Shown in pieces: positions 25,982 to 39,072 of a DNA stretch of 64,000 nt. How positions within the stretch are numbered: the stretch's first letter is position 1; each line of letters begins with the position of its first letter. A model generated the notes under the pieces. The model did no database searches. It had not been told where the DNA came from and saw only the letters and a list, made by a program, of their open reading frames with translations. This DNA comes from Nephromyces sp. MM_2019 (Eukaryota; Apicomplexa; Aconoidasida; Nephromycida): contig JADHZB010001445.1 of the NCBI GenBank assembly GCA_015657535.1, positions 3,567-67,566 of the forward strand. The letters are read 5' to 3'. The position numbers and the translations under genes are program-made.

Positions 25982-28900
25982 CTAGCCTTTCCCGACTGTA
26001 TGGCACGCATTTCCAATCCCGCAAACTGCGGAAGATAGTGCCTTTCCCCTTCCCTTCTTTTCGGCCCCCATTCCTTGATTCTTTCTTCTGGGAGAAAGTA
26101 TGGCAGCGTTTTTTAAGTTTGCAAGTGCTTGTAAGCTGTGCGTGTGCATTAGCTCATTTAATCGAGCAGCATCGTCTTGAATACGGCTTTTATCAGCTGG
26201 GGCAATAGAAGCGTGCCCACTTTGCTGCGCTTCCGCCCCTTTCATAGGTAACCTTCCATTCATGGCGAATTGTGGTACATTCATGGTATTCCAATAACCT
26301 TGGGTGAAAAGTGGGTTAGGTGCAAGTCCCATCCGTTGAGGGTTCATCATACCTTTAAAAGCTGTGCCTTGTTTGGAAGCATTAACTTCATGGCCACTTT
26401 TCATTGAGTACCCACCTTCTGCGCCACCTTGCGAGTTGCGGTTTGCTTTTTCTTGCATCTCTAACGCTTTTTCTACAAGAGAAGTCCCGGTATTTTCCCT
26501 TCTGCTACGAAGAGCTTCGTCTGCTTCAGGACATGTTTCGTTGTCAAAGGAGTGGTGAGGCGTGCTGCACTGTTTGAAGGGGGCGCAATGCAATTTAGGG
26601 GAGGATACGTGGGAGGTATGGCTACCATCCATAATGCTTTGAGGTGCATATAATAAGTAGCCGTTACTGCTAGTATTTGCTAGACTTGTCTGATGATAAC
26701 TCGCCCCAGAGTTTTCGCATAAAGTGTTACCCATCGGAGATGCTCCCATTAGTTGGGAAAAGGTACAGTTTCCTCCAGCCGCAGTAGAATTCTCGAGCAA
26801 TGCAGGACAATTCGGTGGGTATCTAGGGTACAACATACTCCCTCCGTAGCTTCCCATCGACGCAAAATTTTCCATGTTTCCAGCATTTAATTGAACTGCC
26901 CCATCAGATATTGTGGTCATGTCTTGTAGTATTTCCCCGCTTCTCAGTGAGGGGAATAACATGCTCTGTGCAAAGATACTGCTAGTTGGATCACCGTTTG
27001 ACGCCCAAATATTACTTTGCCAGTTAAGGTCATCACCACAGGATAGCACCCGCATGCCTTGAATATATTGCTGCCCAGCAATAGGTGCTGGAATATCTGC
27101 TAGGTTTTTCACAGTAATTCGCTTCGTAACCTCTTGCTTGGCTTCCTGCTTTGTTGTGCTATTGAGAATGCCGCTCAAAGTCTGGCTATGCTTTGTTACA
27201 CTTTCTGCTTTAGCATCACAGGCTCCCTGCAGCATGGTGGTAGTTTCCGTTGCAGGCTGGCTGAAAGCCGGAGTATGGAGATACTCCTTCGTTACCCCAC
27301 AGCTACCAGGAGGAAGCAGAATATACTCCTTTCCCACATTTGCTGTCCGTGGATATGATGCAGCGTTCTCCGAGCACAGCGCCATATTATACATTGCTGT
27401 CTGGGGTATGGGCATATTATTTATACTTTCTACCGTTTCGCTATTTCTTGGCGGCCACATAATAGTACATGGGAGGTCCCGTTGCTTATGTGCACCAAGC
27501 GTTTCAGGATTCAACTCAGTTGCTGTTGGCGTGTAAGTTTTGCATAAAGCTTTTCTCCTAGCGTCGAAAAATGGTGTCTCAGTTCCCTCATTTTGCCTTA
27601 TTGGGGACACTTGCTTCTTTTTCAAAGTTTCATCATCTGAGGCTCCAACTTCCCCATCAGAGCGACTGCCTATTCCAAAAGTTGCAAGGAATTGCTCCTT
27701 CAATTTTGCCAGCGTAGAAGTGCTTTTAACAGCCTCTCCAGATGAAGCAGTAGCTGAATTTGTGTGTGTATCACGTGCTTCAGCTGCCATCAAACTTGAC
27801 CCCTCATCACGCTCAATTTCGAACGCAGGAACAGAACTTCTAGAATCTTGAACTTTTTTATCGCTGATTCGAGCAGCGGAAATCGTTGGAGCGGGTGCAT
27901 GGGCGGAAGAGGGAATGTACCCACATCCTGAGGCTGACATGAACTGGTTATATCCACCTGTTTCGTTACACCCCTTAGGAACCAGCTGCATGTTATGCGA
28001 CTGCTGCGGGTATAGACTTCCTACCATTGCTGAGCTGTCAAAGGCTGGTAAAGCTGCATTGCTTTCAAAACGTTGTAGGAACTGGGGATATAGTGCATGC
28101 TCTCTGTCAATTTCATATTTACTGCTCTGATAACAGCCGTTCGGAATGAAGCTTCCTGCAGCAAGACAGGTACTATCAGATGCTGGGACCGTCCGATAAA
28201 TTACCGCTGAGTTGTTTGTTCGAGAATTCTCCTGTGCGCTTGCTGAAAAAGTTTGAGTATTGTTCCTGGTCCCACTCCGCATCATGTTGTGAGGATCGAT
28301 TACCAACGTGCTCGCCAGTTGTGTAGCGACGGTTGGCTGCACAAGCTCATCAGTGGTCATTCCGCTCCAGCTAAAATTTTGTAGTGGATTTGGAGTCCCG
28401 GCTAGGGTTGACGAGCTGAGCAGCATGGACGAAGCATAGTTTCGGGAAAAATCTGCAGACTGCGCCCCATTCGAATCTTTAGGCAGGCAGTAATATTGCG
28501 TATAAGGATGTGCATGATCTGCTTGGAAAGGAGCCATAGAAGGTAGTAAGCGAACCCACCTATTCTCGGGTAGGTATTCTGCGTGTGTACCGTTATGAAT
28601 TATACTGTTAGGTTGTCGCTGCAAAGTGTTATTGTAGGGTAAGAATTCGTTTATTATACTAGGATGCTCTTCCAGCAAAGCATGGTTAGACAGGCGGATG
28701 TTACCGTCGTCTCTCATGGCAAGCTGACTGGATGAGACAGCTTTTGCATTACTGCGCTGATTGGTTAGTGAATTTTTATGAATAATAGCGTTATTGGTTG
28801 AGTCTTGCAGAGTCTGTGGGTCGGCAGAGACGCTGGCATTGACAGCAGATGAAGTCATGGGCAGCGGCATAGCTAATGAGGTACCGTAACTTGCTATAGT

Positions 28901-31900
28901 GCTAAATTGGGGAAGAGACATCTGACTGCACGCTATCTCTGTGGCTGAGGCAGGAACCTGGCAGCTTTTGATGCTGCCCTGAGGTGTGCTATGATCTGAC
29001 ATCGGAGTTCCGGTTTCTGCCAGCAGCTCTTTTGCACTTTCGGCCTTATCTGAGTCCTGGGGCTGTTTTAATGTAGAAGCGTATTCTTTTAGTTGCTGTG
29101 GCTGCAAGAAGTAGTATGAAGTAAAAAATGATGCTAGGAAAAAAATTATGGATCAGCCTTCTAAAACTAGCAGGTCGCCTTTATTTTGCTTTTATAAGCG
29201 CTGCGTGCAAAGTATTTATTTAATTTGTGAGCTACCATAAAATTCTGCTGGGATACCATTAGCTTCCAAAAACTCTCCTATCGTAATAGAGTTAAATCTC
29301 TTTAAACACCCTCTTAAAACTCTTGGAGATTAAGCGCGAAAATCATTTATTACATTAGTTAGCTATTCTAGGAGTAATTTTGCTTATAAATACGGCGAAT
29401 ACAACTAAAATTGACCCACACTCCGAGTCCACCATGAATATAAGCGCCTTCCTAATAGCTGTCAGATAAAATCATGTCTTGATGGCTGCGTAAGTGGCAT
29501 AATCACATATTTCTGTGCCCCCCCTTTGCATATTTTTTCTAACGTTCTAAAAAATGTAGCAATCACATTATGATGAAGACACTTTTCTATATTTCCACTG
29601 TTATATCGATTCCCTTTCTCAGTTTACTATGCTGTGCCAGCACCAGCTACATCAAAAAAGAAGGAGTTCTCATCGGTTAGGGGAAATAATCGTTGGCTTA
29701 TTCACAGAAGGCTATTAAACACCATCAAAGCAATGAATTGTAATAAGCTTGGGGGCTAGCTAGGGGGCTAGCTACTTTCCACTTCGTTCACATAAATGCG
29801 GAATGGTATATAGCAAAGGAAAAAAAGCAGAAAAGTGCTAAATAAAATCAAAATTTATATATGCATGGGCCAGGGCAGCTAAAATATGGCTAGCTGGTAT
29901 CATAATTTGGTCTTAGAATTTTCATTATGATAAGAGAATCCTCGTAATTTTTTAGTTTATAATCGAATAGACAAAATTAATTTGTAAAAATACCTTGGAT
30001 TAACTGTTACTGTCGCTACCTGAAAAACTTGTCTTTGCTACATCTACTTTTTCTCCCAATCAGCAATGCAATCATAGAGCCTGACTAGCAAGGCCTGCAA
30101 TTTATTTCCCCATGGCTTCCAAATGGTCATAATCAGCTAATTAGCGGTACCATATTAGTAGTATTTAAGCGGTGAAACCAATTTTTTGCAAACGCTAAGC
30201 ATAGATGACTCCGAAATTAGATCATTGCTCATTAGCTATGGTGTCACACTGCGCCGATGGTGAGTAAGTGGAGAGTATGCAAATACGTCCTTTTAGTACA
30301 CCTATTTATATAGGCGAATAGCGTGATGCCCGTAGTACTATTTCGGTGAAGCTTTCAAGAAGTGCTATATCGATAATTTTTTTCCATCATTCACTACGCT
30401 TTAATTACTTAAACACAAATGTCCCCTTACATTTCTTATGTTTTCAGCCTCAGGTATAAATTCACTGTCTGCTCCAAGGTCCGGTGATTTTTCGACCGAT
30501 AGTTCTTCTGGGCATTCTGATAAGGAGGGGGAGGAAGGCGGTGCTAGGGAGAAATGTACATGAAAACTTTGCTTTCCTTATCTTAAAGCGGCTTGCTCAT
30601 AGCTGCACGATTTATTCTCCAGTAAAAATATATGGAGTTATAATATACTAGTGAGCTCGTGGCAGAGCCTGCCAAATACTACGCAGTTAGGGGTAATTCA
30701 TATGGATATGACTTTGATCATGTCATTTTTAGGTTAGAGGGAGTTCGCTAAGCTTTTACTGGTCGTGGTCTCACTAAGTAATGTCTCAAAAGCGCATCCT
30801 AACAATACACGCAGTCATCTAGTTGATTTGTACGAAAAAAATTTCAATTAATGTGGAGAAAGTAATTTTTATAGTCAAAGCATAGGTATAAGATAAGCCG
30901 AGCTACTGGATCATTAGAAGACTATTAGTTCATAAATAGCGGATGGATCGTTATCCAGCGAATAATACTCCTAATCACAAAAGTGGTCACTAGGATACCG
31001 CATTCCTGGCTTTCCCCGGGGATGCCGGTGCGCGTCATATACATGGCACGTGGCGGCACCATATAACCGCTGCTAGGGCTACGTACCACGGTAACTAGCC
31101 CGCTTCATCTTTTCATGCATCAGTTATAAGAGGTAAACTTTTTTGCTACTGGAATAATCGCAATAATTACAGCGTCCATCATTTCCACACATGGATGGAA
31201 GGCTGCTAGCTTATAAGTAGTTCACCTAGTTCACGTTTTTTCTGATTGGGCTGAGCTTGCAGAACTAACTCTCGGTGCGCATTCCCATAAAACTATGTTT
31301 CTCCATATGCTTTCAAGGCTGGGCAAATACGGGTGTGCCTAACTGTATGCAACAGCCATGATAGCAATAGGCATTCGAATTGCCTTCAGTTTCTCAGTTA
31401 GCTAACCGCAATTATCAGAGAATAGGTGAGCTACTTCTAGATGGTGCTTACGGTAAATAGAAGGCTGCTTATTACCTACATACTTTAATGAGGCTCATTT
31501 TATATGATTCACATTACTAGGTTCCGCTTACTACTTCTCCCCTTCAAAATTCTTCAATGCTCCCCACTAGGATAATCGTTATACCTGAATCCTGCGATGG
31601 TATATTCAGATAGTCTACTGCCCCCCATTTGGCCAAGCTCCTGCTTATCTCAGACAACTCACGTGTCAACCTCTGGAAAGTGTATCTGCATATTAACAAG
31701 TTTCGTGCATCGGTATCTCTCTTAGCAAAGGCATATTATCATATATTATCTAACTTCAAAAAATATACGCGCAAAGGTTGCAACTACGATTCTTAGGCAT
31801 GTACTTCTAGATCAGGATAACTCTTATTGGACTTTCTAGTTTTGGCTCTTCAGTCAATGAGAAAGCTGAGCATGATTCATAGTGTTAATGTGCAGCAAAC

Positions 31901-34113
31901 TTTCGAGCGTTACTCTGCATCGCTAAACCCATACTTGCCTCAAATTCTCCTGATATTGTCATAATAAAACAGTATCTCCATATACATTTCAAATGCTTCA
32001 AATGAATCGACGCCCACTAGCGAAGACAATATTTAAGCTCAAAATCCTTGAGAAACTTACCTGAGTAAAGCCTTTTTTATATCTATGGAGTTATACCGAA
32101 CTGTGGGAAGAAGTTCAAAATCATAAGACTTTATTCCTGAAAACATTAAGGGTACTGTGCATTTACATATATTCAAAAACAATGAGCTTTGTACAGACGT
32201 TATTTAAAAAAAAACCTGGAAGTGCGGTCACACGTATTATCTGTCAAAAGTATAACGCAACGAATAGCCCCTTGGTCAGTTTATCTAAAAGTCCACGAGG
32301 CATGGTAGCTATTTGAGCTTGCCAAGAATTCAACGAAAAGTAAACCATTACTGTTCTAGCACGTGACAATTTTTTCGCATCAAAGCACTTACTGCCGTGT
32401 ATTACGCTAATTGCATCTGCTAAATCGTTGAAAGTCCAAAAGAATTCCAAATTTTCGGATAGTATTTCTGCCACCTCTGCGGCACCGGGTAGAGTTCCAC
32501 TTTCTGATGAGTATCTACAGTTGCTGGCTTCTTTTTGTTCGTCATTTCGAGCAGTATCATCTCGAAGGGATAGTAGTCCTTCTATTCCCTCTGTAGTAAG
32601 GGACTTCTTTTTGATATACACCGGAGTGCAGCAAGTAAATAATGCGCGTAGGTATTACTTCAAGCGTCATGAGGCGAGTAACGCACCACAGAGTATATTG
32701 AAACTGAGATAAAATGCTTTGTTTCGAGTAGGCAGAGTAGTCTAAAACTGTCTTACTCGAGCAGTATTTCTTTTTGGCTTACCACAGGCTTCGGATAAAA
32801 GCTTCGTAATCTTTTCCGCTCTACCAGGCAGGCCTGTTTGGGCTGGTATTAGTAATGAAAAAACAATTTTAAATATTTTTCAGTTGCTAGCAAGTCATAT
32901 CAATGTTCATAGATAGAGCTGGGCAAGCGGGAAAACATATCTAACCAAAACAGCGGAGAAAGGTTTGAATTATTCATTGAACAAAACACATAGGATACGT
33001 TGTATCAGAAAATCAAACAACATTGATTTCCTAATTTTTTAGCTTCATGCTGCATAGCTAAAGGTTTTTTGGTTAACTGCTGGGTGGATAGAGTAAACAT
33101 CCTTGTCTGCCCCGCTAACCTTGGTCCTGTACATTAGTAAGTTGTAGCATCAAAAAGTCTTTGACAGTCATGACAGGTCTCTCCACAACAATTCCATCCT
33201 CGCAATCGTAATATTCTGCAATGTTTTCGAGACTCTCTCCAGCAAACATACAGTCATTTTCTGAGAGTTTATCTACTTGTGCGGGAACTTCGCTGCTTGG
33301 CTTTTCTGTGCCTAGGTAGTCTTCCGGCAGCTCAATACGATTTGTCGTCACGCAGCAGGCGGAAGCCTCCAAACACTCGCTCAAGATTTTTTCGGTTCTC
33401 TCCATTTGGCTAGGCGATAATGTTAACTCGGTTGATTTTTTGAATTGCCTTTCTGTTTCGGGTGATGTCTTGCCAACCTTTAAATCTGTAATTACTGTAG
33501 AAAAACCTTCACATTCCACTCTTTCCATAGTATCTATGAAAACAAATTCAGAGTCCGACGTGATTTCCATGTGACCAAATGCTCCTGGCGAGGTAGGCTC
33601 AAAGTCTTCTATACCTTTCGTGCTCAAGCTCGATGTTGTGAGGCTTTTCCTGGGGTAAGCAAAGCGTTCGTCCAGCGTTGCCTCTTTTTCTTCCTGAAAA
33701 TATGGAGAACCAACAAGCTCCTCTACCCCAGGATTTTCACTTAGTATATTGGACACCAAGCAATGAGCGCCGTTATTCTTGGCATTCAAAGCATGCACGT
33801 TGGGAGCTATGTCTTTTTTTTTTTCCTCTGTAGTGCTTTTAAGGTTGCTAAACTTGGGCTGCTCCTCCTCTTGTGAGGTTTTCATGGATTCTATAAAATC
33901 TCCGGGCTGCAGAGGGCCTGCTTCATCCACGGGTATGTAGCTTTTTTGTTCTCCGACTCCTAGCTGGTTGGCACTTAAAATCGTAGATTTCTCATAAGGT
34001 AATATCACCGGTGATTCGCATTCCACTAAATCAATTTTTCCGTTGGATTCTAGTGTATTTCTTGATAGATCCTCGAATGGAATTGTATCGTTCTCTTTTT
34101 GTGAATAACTCAT
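25982..34113 (-). CDS. Large low-complexity protein of unknown function, about 1,491 aa
   Basis: Five minus-strand exons: 33120-34113 (ATG at 34113), 32783-32833, 32393-32590, 30431-30543 and 25982-29101. Phases close at all four junctions, and donors such as gtaagt and gtaagcc and the last acceptor (ttcttgcag) are good. The first 331 residues are acidic and Ser/Glu-rich and end with a hydrophobic helix (VMTVKDFLMLQLTNVQDQG). The small exons give GLPGRAEKITKLLSEAC and FFWTFNDLADAISVIHG, which look folded. The last 1,039 residues are Ser/Thr/Asn/Gln/Met-rich, low in hydrophobic clusters and end with a basic GRGK tail. No domain recognised. The composition is typical of RNA-granule or scaffold proteins, but that is inference. 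An upstream non-coding exon cannot be excluded. Confidence 0.8.
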
Positions 34114-35949
34114 ACTGTTGTAGCGATCAGTGGTAATCGTATTACATTAGTTATAGGTTTTTTTTCCCAAGCTTCAAGAATAAGATCTTAGCAAGGTGTT
34201 GGTGTTCGGTATTGCATTACGTTGCGCATGGAATCATTGCCATCAAAAATTTTGAATTTCCACCACTGGCATTTTTCTGCGTGATCACCAAGAAGGAAAG
34301 ATTAAAACTTATAAAATTACCTTCGAAAGCGAATGGACTTCATGAAATCGTGTTTTTCCTAGTGGTATTTTATGCATCCTGCCCACCCTCAAGCTTAAAA
34401 AACACTGTGTGATCTCCCGGAGAGGTCTTAGGAATCTTACAAAACTGCGGGAAGGTGATGCACTTATGCAAATTACACTAATCTTCATCTGGTGAGTCAT
34501 CAATATATACGGTGGATACGGGATGGCAAACACTTGCAAGAAGAGCTGGTTTCGAGATATTCTTTAAAGACTGCAGATTAAGCAATTAGGGGAGCTTAAT
34601 GAGCTTGTATGCAGTTAATTATCGCATATTTAAGTGTGTAGCTCAGAGGCCGTTAATTATTTTCAATGAGCTGAATATATGCTTTTGCAGTTGATCTGGG
34701 GAATTCCGACTGTCTTGAAATAGAAGCTAGCAAAAAGCTCAAAGAAACTGAGAATACGGCAAACCTTGCTAACTATGTGCTCCCTTTCATAAATTACCCA
34801 CATTGCTATGACACTGATTAATTCCTTCATATTAACGAGGAGGATAAGCTCCTTCGTCGCGCAAATAATCAAAAAGATGCTAGTACCTAATCAAATAGGT
34901 TCTGTTAGCATCGTTTTTTCCTATTTTCTAGAGACTTGGTTGTTGAATACCGGCATATCCTAGTGCTGCTATTAATTTACCGTAGTAAACGGGCCCTGGT
35001 TAGTTGGGATTGGCGATAATGAGAAATATCTACCACTCGAAATATCTACGTAACGGCGATTCTCTATAAGCCCAAACTCAGAACTACAGCAGATGCGCCC
35101 TGGATGTAACTGATGGGTATAGTAATTGTCACTGCCGACGCCTACGCTAGATGAACATGAGCAGCGAAGTTATTTCCTTAGCTTCTGGTTCGGCTGTGTC
35201 GACACATCAATGATTTTGACGTGCATAGCTGGTAGCAGCTTACGATAGTGCCGAATTCCGCAACCAATGTAGAGGGAGCTGAGCTACTGACGGAGAAGCC
35301 ATCTCCCGGTACACACAGTTTCCATACCACTATTTCACATTCTTTTTCGTGTTCACTCCACTTTTCCACAGAATTTTCTCTACCGAAGTATTAAAGCAGG
35401 CGGCACTACTGCTACCACCAGAGGCTTTAATCGCGTTCCATAATACTTTTCTCTAGCGAACAACTGAATAAATTCCCAACTTAGCACCGTTACCGCGCAT
35501 CAAATGAGCATTAAAAGCTTATGCAGCGACCATAGCGCCGGTGTAAAATTCGCATGAAGCTCCTAGATAGCATTCCTAGAATTTACCTGAAAGATGCTTT
35601 GAGATGCATCCAGCTCTTCTGTTTTTTCAACTTCCCTCTTATTTAAGCAACAGAGAGGCAGATAGCACTTTCTGGTTTATGTGCAGATGCTTCGTTGATT
35701 TCTTCAGAATATAATCACCAAGATAGCCAGGTTGATTTCTCGTTGAAGAGATAAAGTGATGCTAATGTTTCGTGAAGTTGCTCGGAGATGCAGGGGGTAG
35801 GATTAAACTTAGTCTCATTAGCCTAAGGACACAGATAAGTACTAGCGTGAAAGCTTCGCATACAGTAATGCCATACGCATCAGTTCAAGGAAACCTTTCA
35901 GCAGCACCAGACACGTAGGTCTGTCTCATTGGCTCGCGGTGTCATCCGC

Positions 35950-36213
35950 ATGGACTTATCGTACTATAATTCTAATTCGACCACTCAGGATAACCGCGCA
36001 GAAATTCCTTTTTCGCGTCACACTAAAGTGCATTTGCGATACTTGAATAGGTTGGGGGTAGGCTCATTCGCCGTTGAATGCTCCTTTTTAGTAGGAGCCT
36101 ATCAGGTGGCACTTCGTACACTAGATAGAACAGAGAAGGGCACGATACAGGACCACCGTCCCATGGTGAACCACCAGCGGTTGCTAAAAGAAATAAAACT
36201 TTATTCATTCTTG
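35950..36213 (+). CDS. Protein kinase N-lobe exon, possible pseudokinase
   Basis: The 88-codon frame from ATG 35950 ends at a possible donor (ttg|gtgaca). Residues 30-43 (RYLNRLGVGSFAVE) resemble a kinase glycine-rich loop. Residues 53-58 (VALRTL) occupy the VAIK strand but carry Arg56 where the ATP-binding Lys is expected. QRLLKEIKLYSFL (76-88) matches a C-helix region, with Glu81 in place of the conserved Glu. The pattern is closest to CMGC/MAPK-like kinases. I could not find HRD, DFG or other C-lobe exons downstream on this strand before 38 kb. It could be a gene with distant exons, a pseudokinase or a remnant. Confidence 0.45.
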
Positions 36214-38071
36214 GTGACAACCACATCAACATAAAATATCTATCTAATGAGATGTAACCTCAGTACTGTGAGTGAAAATGGTAATAGCTACCGCAGCGAA
36301 AGCCCGGAATGCACATGAAGATTCGGAACTGTAAAGCATACAACTTCAGCCCGCCATAGAGAGACCAGAAATATTTTTTTGGCAAACAAATTATATGCGC
36401 TCCATATTTCCTGGTATGTTGGCGCCTATAACAGGAGTCCCAACGCTTAGAATACTCCAGCTGGTCTTGGAATGCCACACCAATGGTTGCAACTTAATAG
36501 CTAAAAAATAACTTCATCAGGACAAAATCAATTGAAACCCTGTAATCGAGGCTTTACCTTACACTTTTCGTATACTACATATCTATGGCAGTAATTTTGA
36601 TAGCTCGATCGACTTCGCACACGGTCAATCACAAAAGGCTTACACATACGCTAGTGCAAACATATTAGGACAAAGCCTAAAGAGCGCGATATCAGATAGT
36701 TTTAAGCTGCTACGTGAATCTGGAGAATCATATTTCCGCAGATCAAACAGATGAACTATCTGTTAAAATGCATAACTTCATATTTAAACTTCGGGTTAAT
36801 AAAAGTGGAATACGTTTAGCTGAGCATTCTCAAAACTTTTTTCAATCTAGACGATAATTTTATCCAGAAGCAGTTGTAAGCAAGGAGCAAAATAACTAGT
36901 CAAACATGGTACATGAAATATATTCATAAATTGGATATCAAGAGCTCTAAAAGTTTAAATAACACTAGTCTTCTCAATAAATCTTTCGGGAAAAATTATT
37001 ATGCTTATCATAAGGTATGCCATTAGCATTATTGAAATTGTAGTTCAAATAAAGTAACTCTTTCTGTGGTTTCACAAACAAATGGCAACTCAATTACAAG
37101 ACAAAAATAGCAAAATTATTGAGTCATTAAAAACAGAGCTTTTCAGCTCACGCAAATATAAAGGAACCGTGAGAAAGTAGCCGTGGCATAGAGACAGCCC
37201 TGGTTTGCGTTGCATACCATTTAAACAGGCTGCTCAAAGTATACCAATAATTTAGAAGACATTAGGATATTATACAAAATATCTTATCAAAAGCAATTAG
37301 AGATATATACATTGTGAAGGGAATCGTATGGACGCATAAAGGTTATATTTCAATAAAATTATAGGCGGCATACCAACAATTGCCAAACCTTAAGCATGTT
37401 AAACCAGTTCGTAGACTGAGTCGTATCATACAGACAAAGTATGATAATTCCTAATAGGATCGCACACAATGAAAAAGCATATTGCTAAGGATAACAATAC
37501 AGCAAATATTCACAACTACTTCGCTGCATGTGAGTAGTAGGCTCCTCTTTTAGCAGTAAAAAAGTACAGGAAATAGTTGAATTCAGGGTTGAAGAGTTTA
37601 ATTCAATCCTCTTTTTACTCTAACACTCGTAATTCTACGAAAAAAATAATATTTCAGGCTATTACAGCAGCCTAAGCGTAAAACACAATGCCGAAGAATA
37701 CCTACAGGTATAAATTTTTTTTTCCAACGCAGCTAGATAAAATCAAGCACCTCATGTAATAATTTTATGCTTTCAAAGTTGAAGATAACCACCTATCTTA
37801 GCGCATACAGTACTTAAATCACATAAGATTTTGAAAAGCTTCATGGCTTCGAATACTAGACTAAAGCAGAAACCTTTTACTTTGTAAGGCAAAGATATGC
37901 TGAAGGACATGCATACAATACTAGCAACAAAAAAAAGGGACCAAAATAATAGGCCTCTCAGAACATGACGAGGTCCCCCTGGATGACATGAGTGCAACCT
38001 AATAAGCATATCATGATTAAAGCACAACGGCTTGCAGACTAATAGGTTTAACTCTAACTCATGTATTAGCA

Positions 38072-38884
38072 TTATCCCTTCCTAGAGAAGAAGAAACTCG
38101 GAAACCAGTAAGATGTCACCCCAGTTCTAGGAGAAACGTCGAGCCATGCGATTCCGTCTTGAACAAGGGATCTAGCACAAGTTAAGGATCTCTCATACGA
38201 CCACTCCAAAGAACTAATAATCAACTCAACCGATATGTAACCCTGGCCTAATGATTGAGCTAATCTCAGGCAAACGATTACATCCTGGTTCAGCTCGAAA
38301 GGTACGGATACGATAAAAAGGGTCTCAGTAGAATCTTTACTACTGTTCTTGACAAATTTGATACCTCCTTCGCCTAAAATTTTCAGTTTTGATATAGCGA
38401 CAACTACATCACCAGCGTGCAGCTTCTTGCGTGATGCACTCTTACCTTTTATGTTTACTGTGCTGTTATCCTCATTGCTACGCCGCCAACCATCTTCTCG
38501 CTCCAGTCGAGCCAAGCATTCCTGAATGTCCAAAATTCCCCCATTTACTTCGCGAGTTGCAAGGCAAACCGTTAGAATTTGAATACCCAGCTCAGCGTAA
38601 AAGTCTGCTATATCAAAAATCTGACCCCAGTAGCCCCGGTTCGAAGATGCAGGGTCCAAACTGAGACTGCTGCACATTTCATAAAAATTCTGTCGAAATA
38701 GCGGATCTTCGTTTATCCTTTGTTTATGCTTAGCGGCAAATTCTGCTAAACGTGAGCTAAAGGAATTTATGAGCGAAAGAGAGGCGTCGATTTCTGCCGA
38801 GTTCAGCTTTTCTGCGGCAGCAGCATACTTTTCATCCAATTTTTGGCGGGAGAGGGTGTATCCCGCTCCCAGCCTTCGCCGCAT
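38072..38884 (-). CDS. SNF8: ESCRT-II subunit SNF8/VPS22, complete and intronless
   Basis: Winged-helix subunit of ESCRT-II, which acts on endosomes between ESCRT-I and ESCRT-III in sorting ubiquitinated cargo to multivesicular bodies. A 270-residue single exon, close to the usual length of about 250-260. It has the conserved N-terminus MRRRLGAGYTLSRQKL, then FAAKHKQRINEDPLFRQNF, FYEMCSSLSLDP, DFYAELGIQILTVCLATR, NGGILDIQE, VPFELNQD, SLEWSYERS and the ending GIAWLDVSPRTG. A lysine/serine-rich insert (about residues 137-151, NIKGKSASRKK) is longer than in animal homologues. It is the only recognised gene here without introns. A minus-strand gene of another kind ends about 190 bases upstream. 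Confidence 0.97.
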   Translation of the reverse strand: MRRRLGAGYTLSRQKLDEKYAAAAEKLNSAEIDASLSLINSFSSRLAEFAAKHKQRINEDPLFRQNFYEMCSSLSLDPASSNRGYWGQIFDIADFYAELGIQILTVCLATREVNGGILDIQECLARLEREDGWRRSNEDNSTVNIKGKSASRKKLHAGDVVVAISKLKILGEGGIKFVKNSSKDSTETLFIVSVPFELNQDVIVCLRLAQSLGQGYISVELIISSLEWSYERSLTCARSLVQDGIAWLDVSPRTGVTSYWFPSFFFSRKG

Positions 38885-39072
38885 CCCTAGCTAAAAAAAA
38901 GCACACAGCAAGCTCTTCCTCAAGTGCCTTCTAGGGCGATAAAATACCACTTCATTAGATTAGCAGAGGCTGCAGTGTTGGTGATATCGAACAAGCATCC
39001 AATCTAAGGGGAGGCAATGGTGGTTACATGATGCTGGATCATCTCATATTGGTTGTGGTTTTGAAGCGCTAA

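Noticed and set aside
27138..27851. Plus-strand open frames of 74-132 codons at 27.1-27.9 kb
   Set aside because: Antisense shadows of the large minus-strand exon 25982-29101.
30448..30558. Plus-strand reading SGINSLSAPRSGDF after an AG at 30447
   Set aside because: The minus strand over the same bases has both splice sites and joins in phase to neighbouring exons on both sides.
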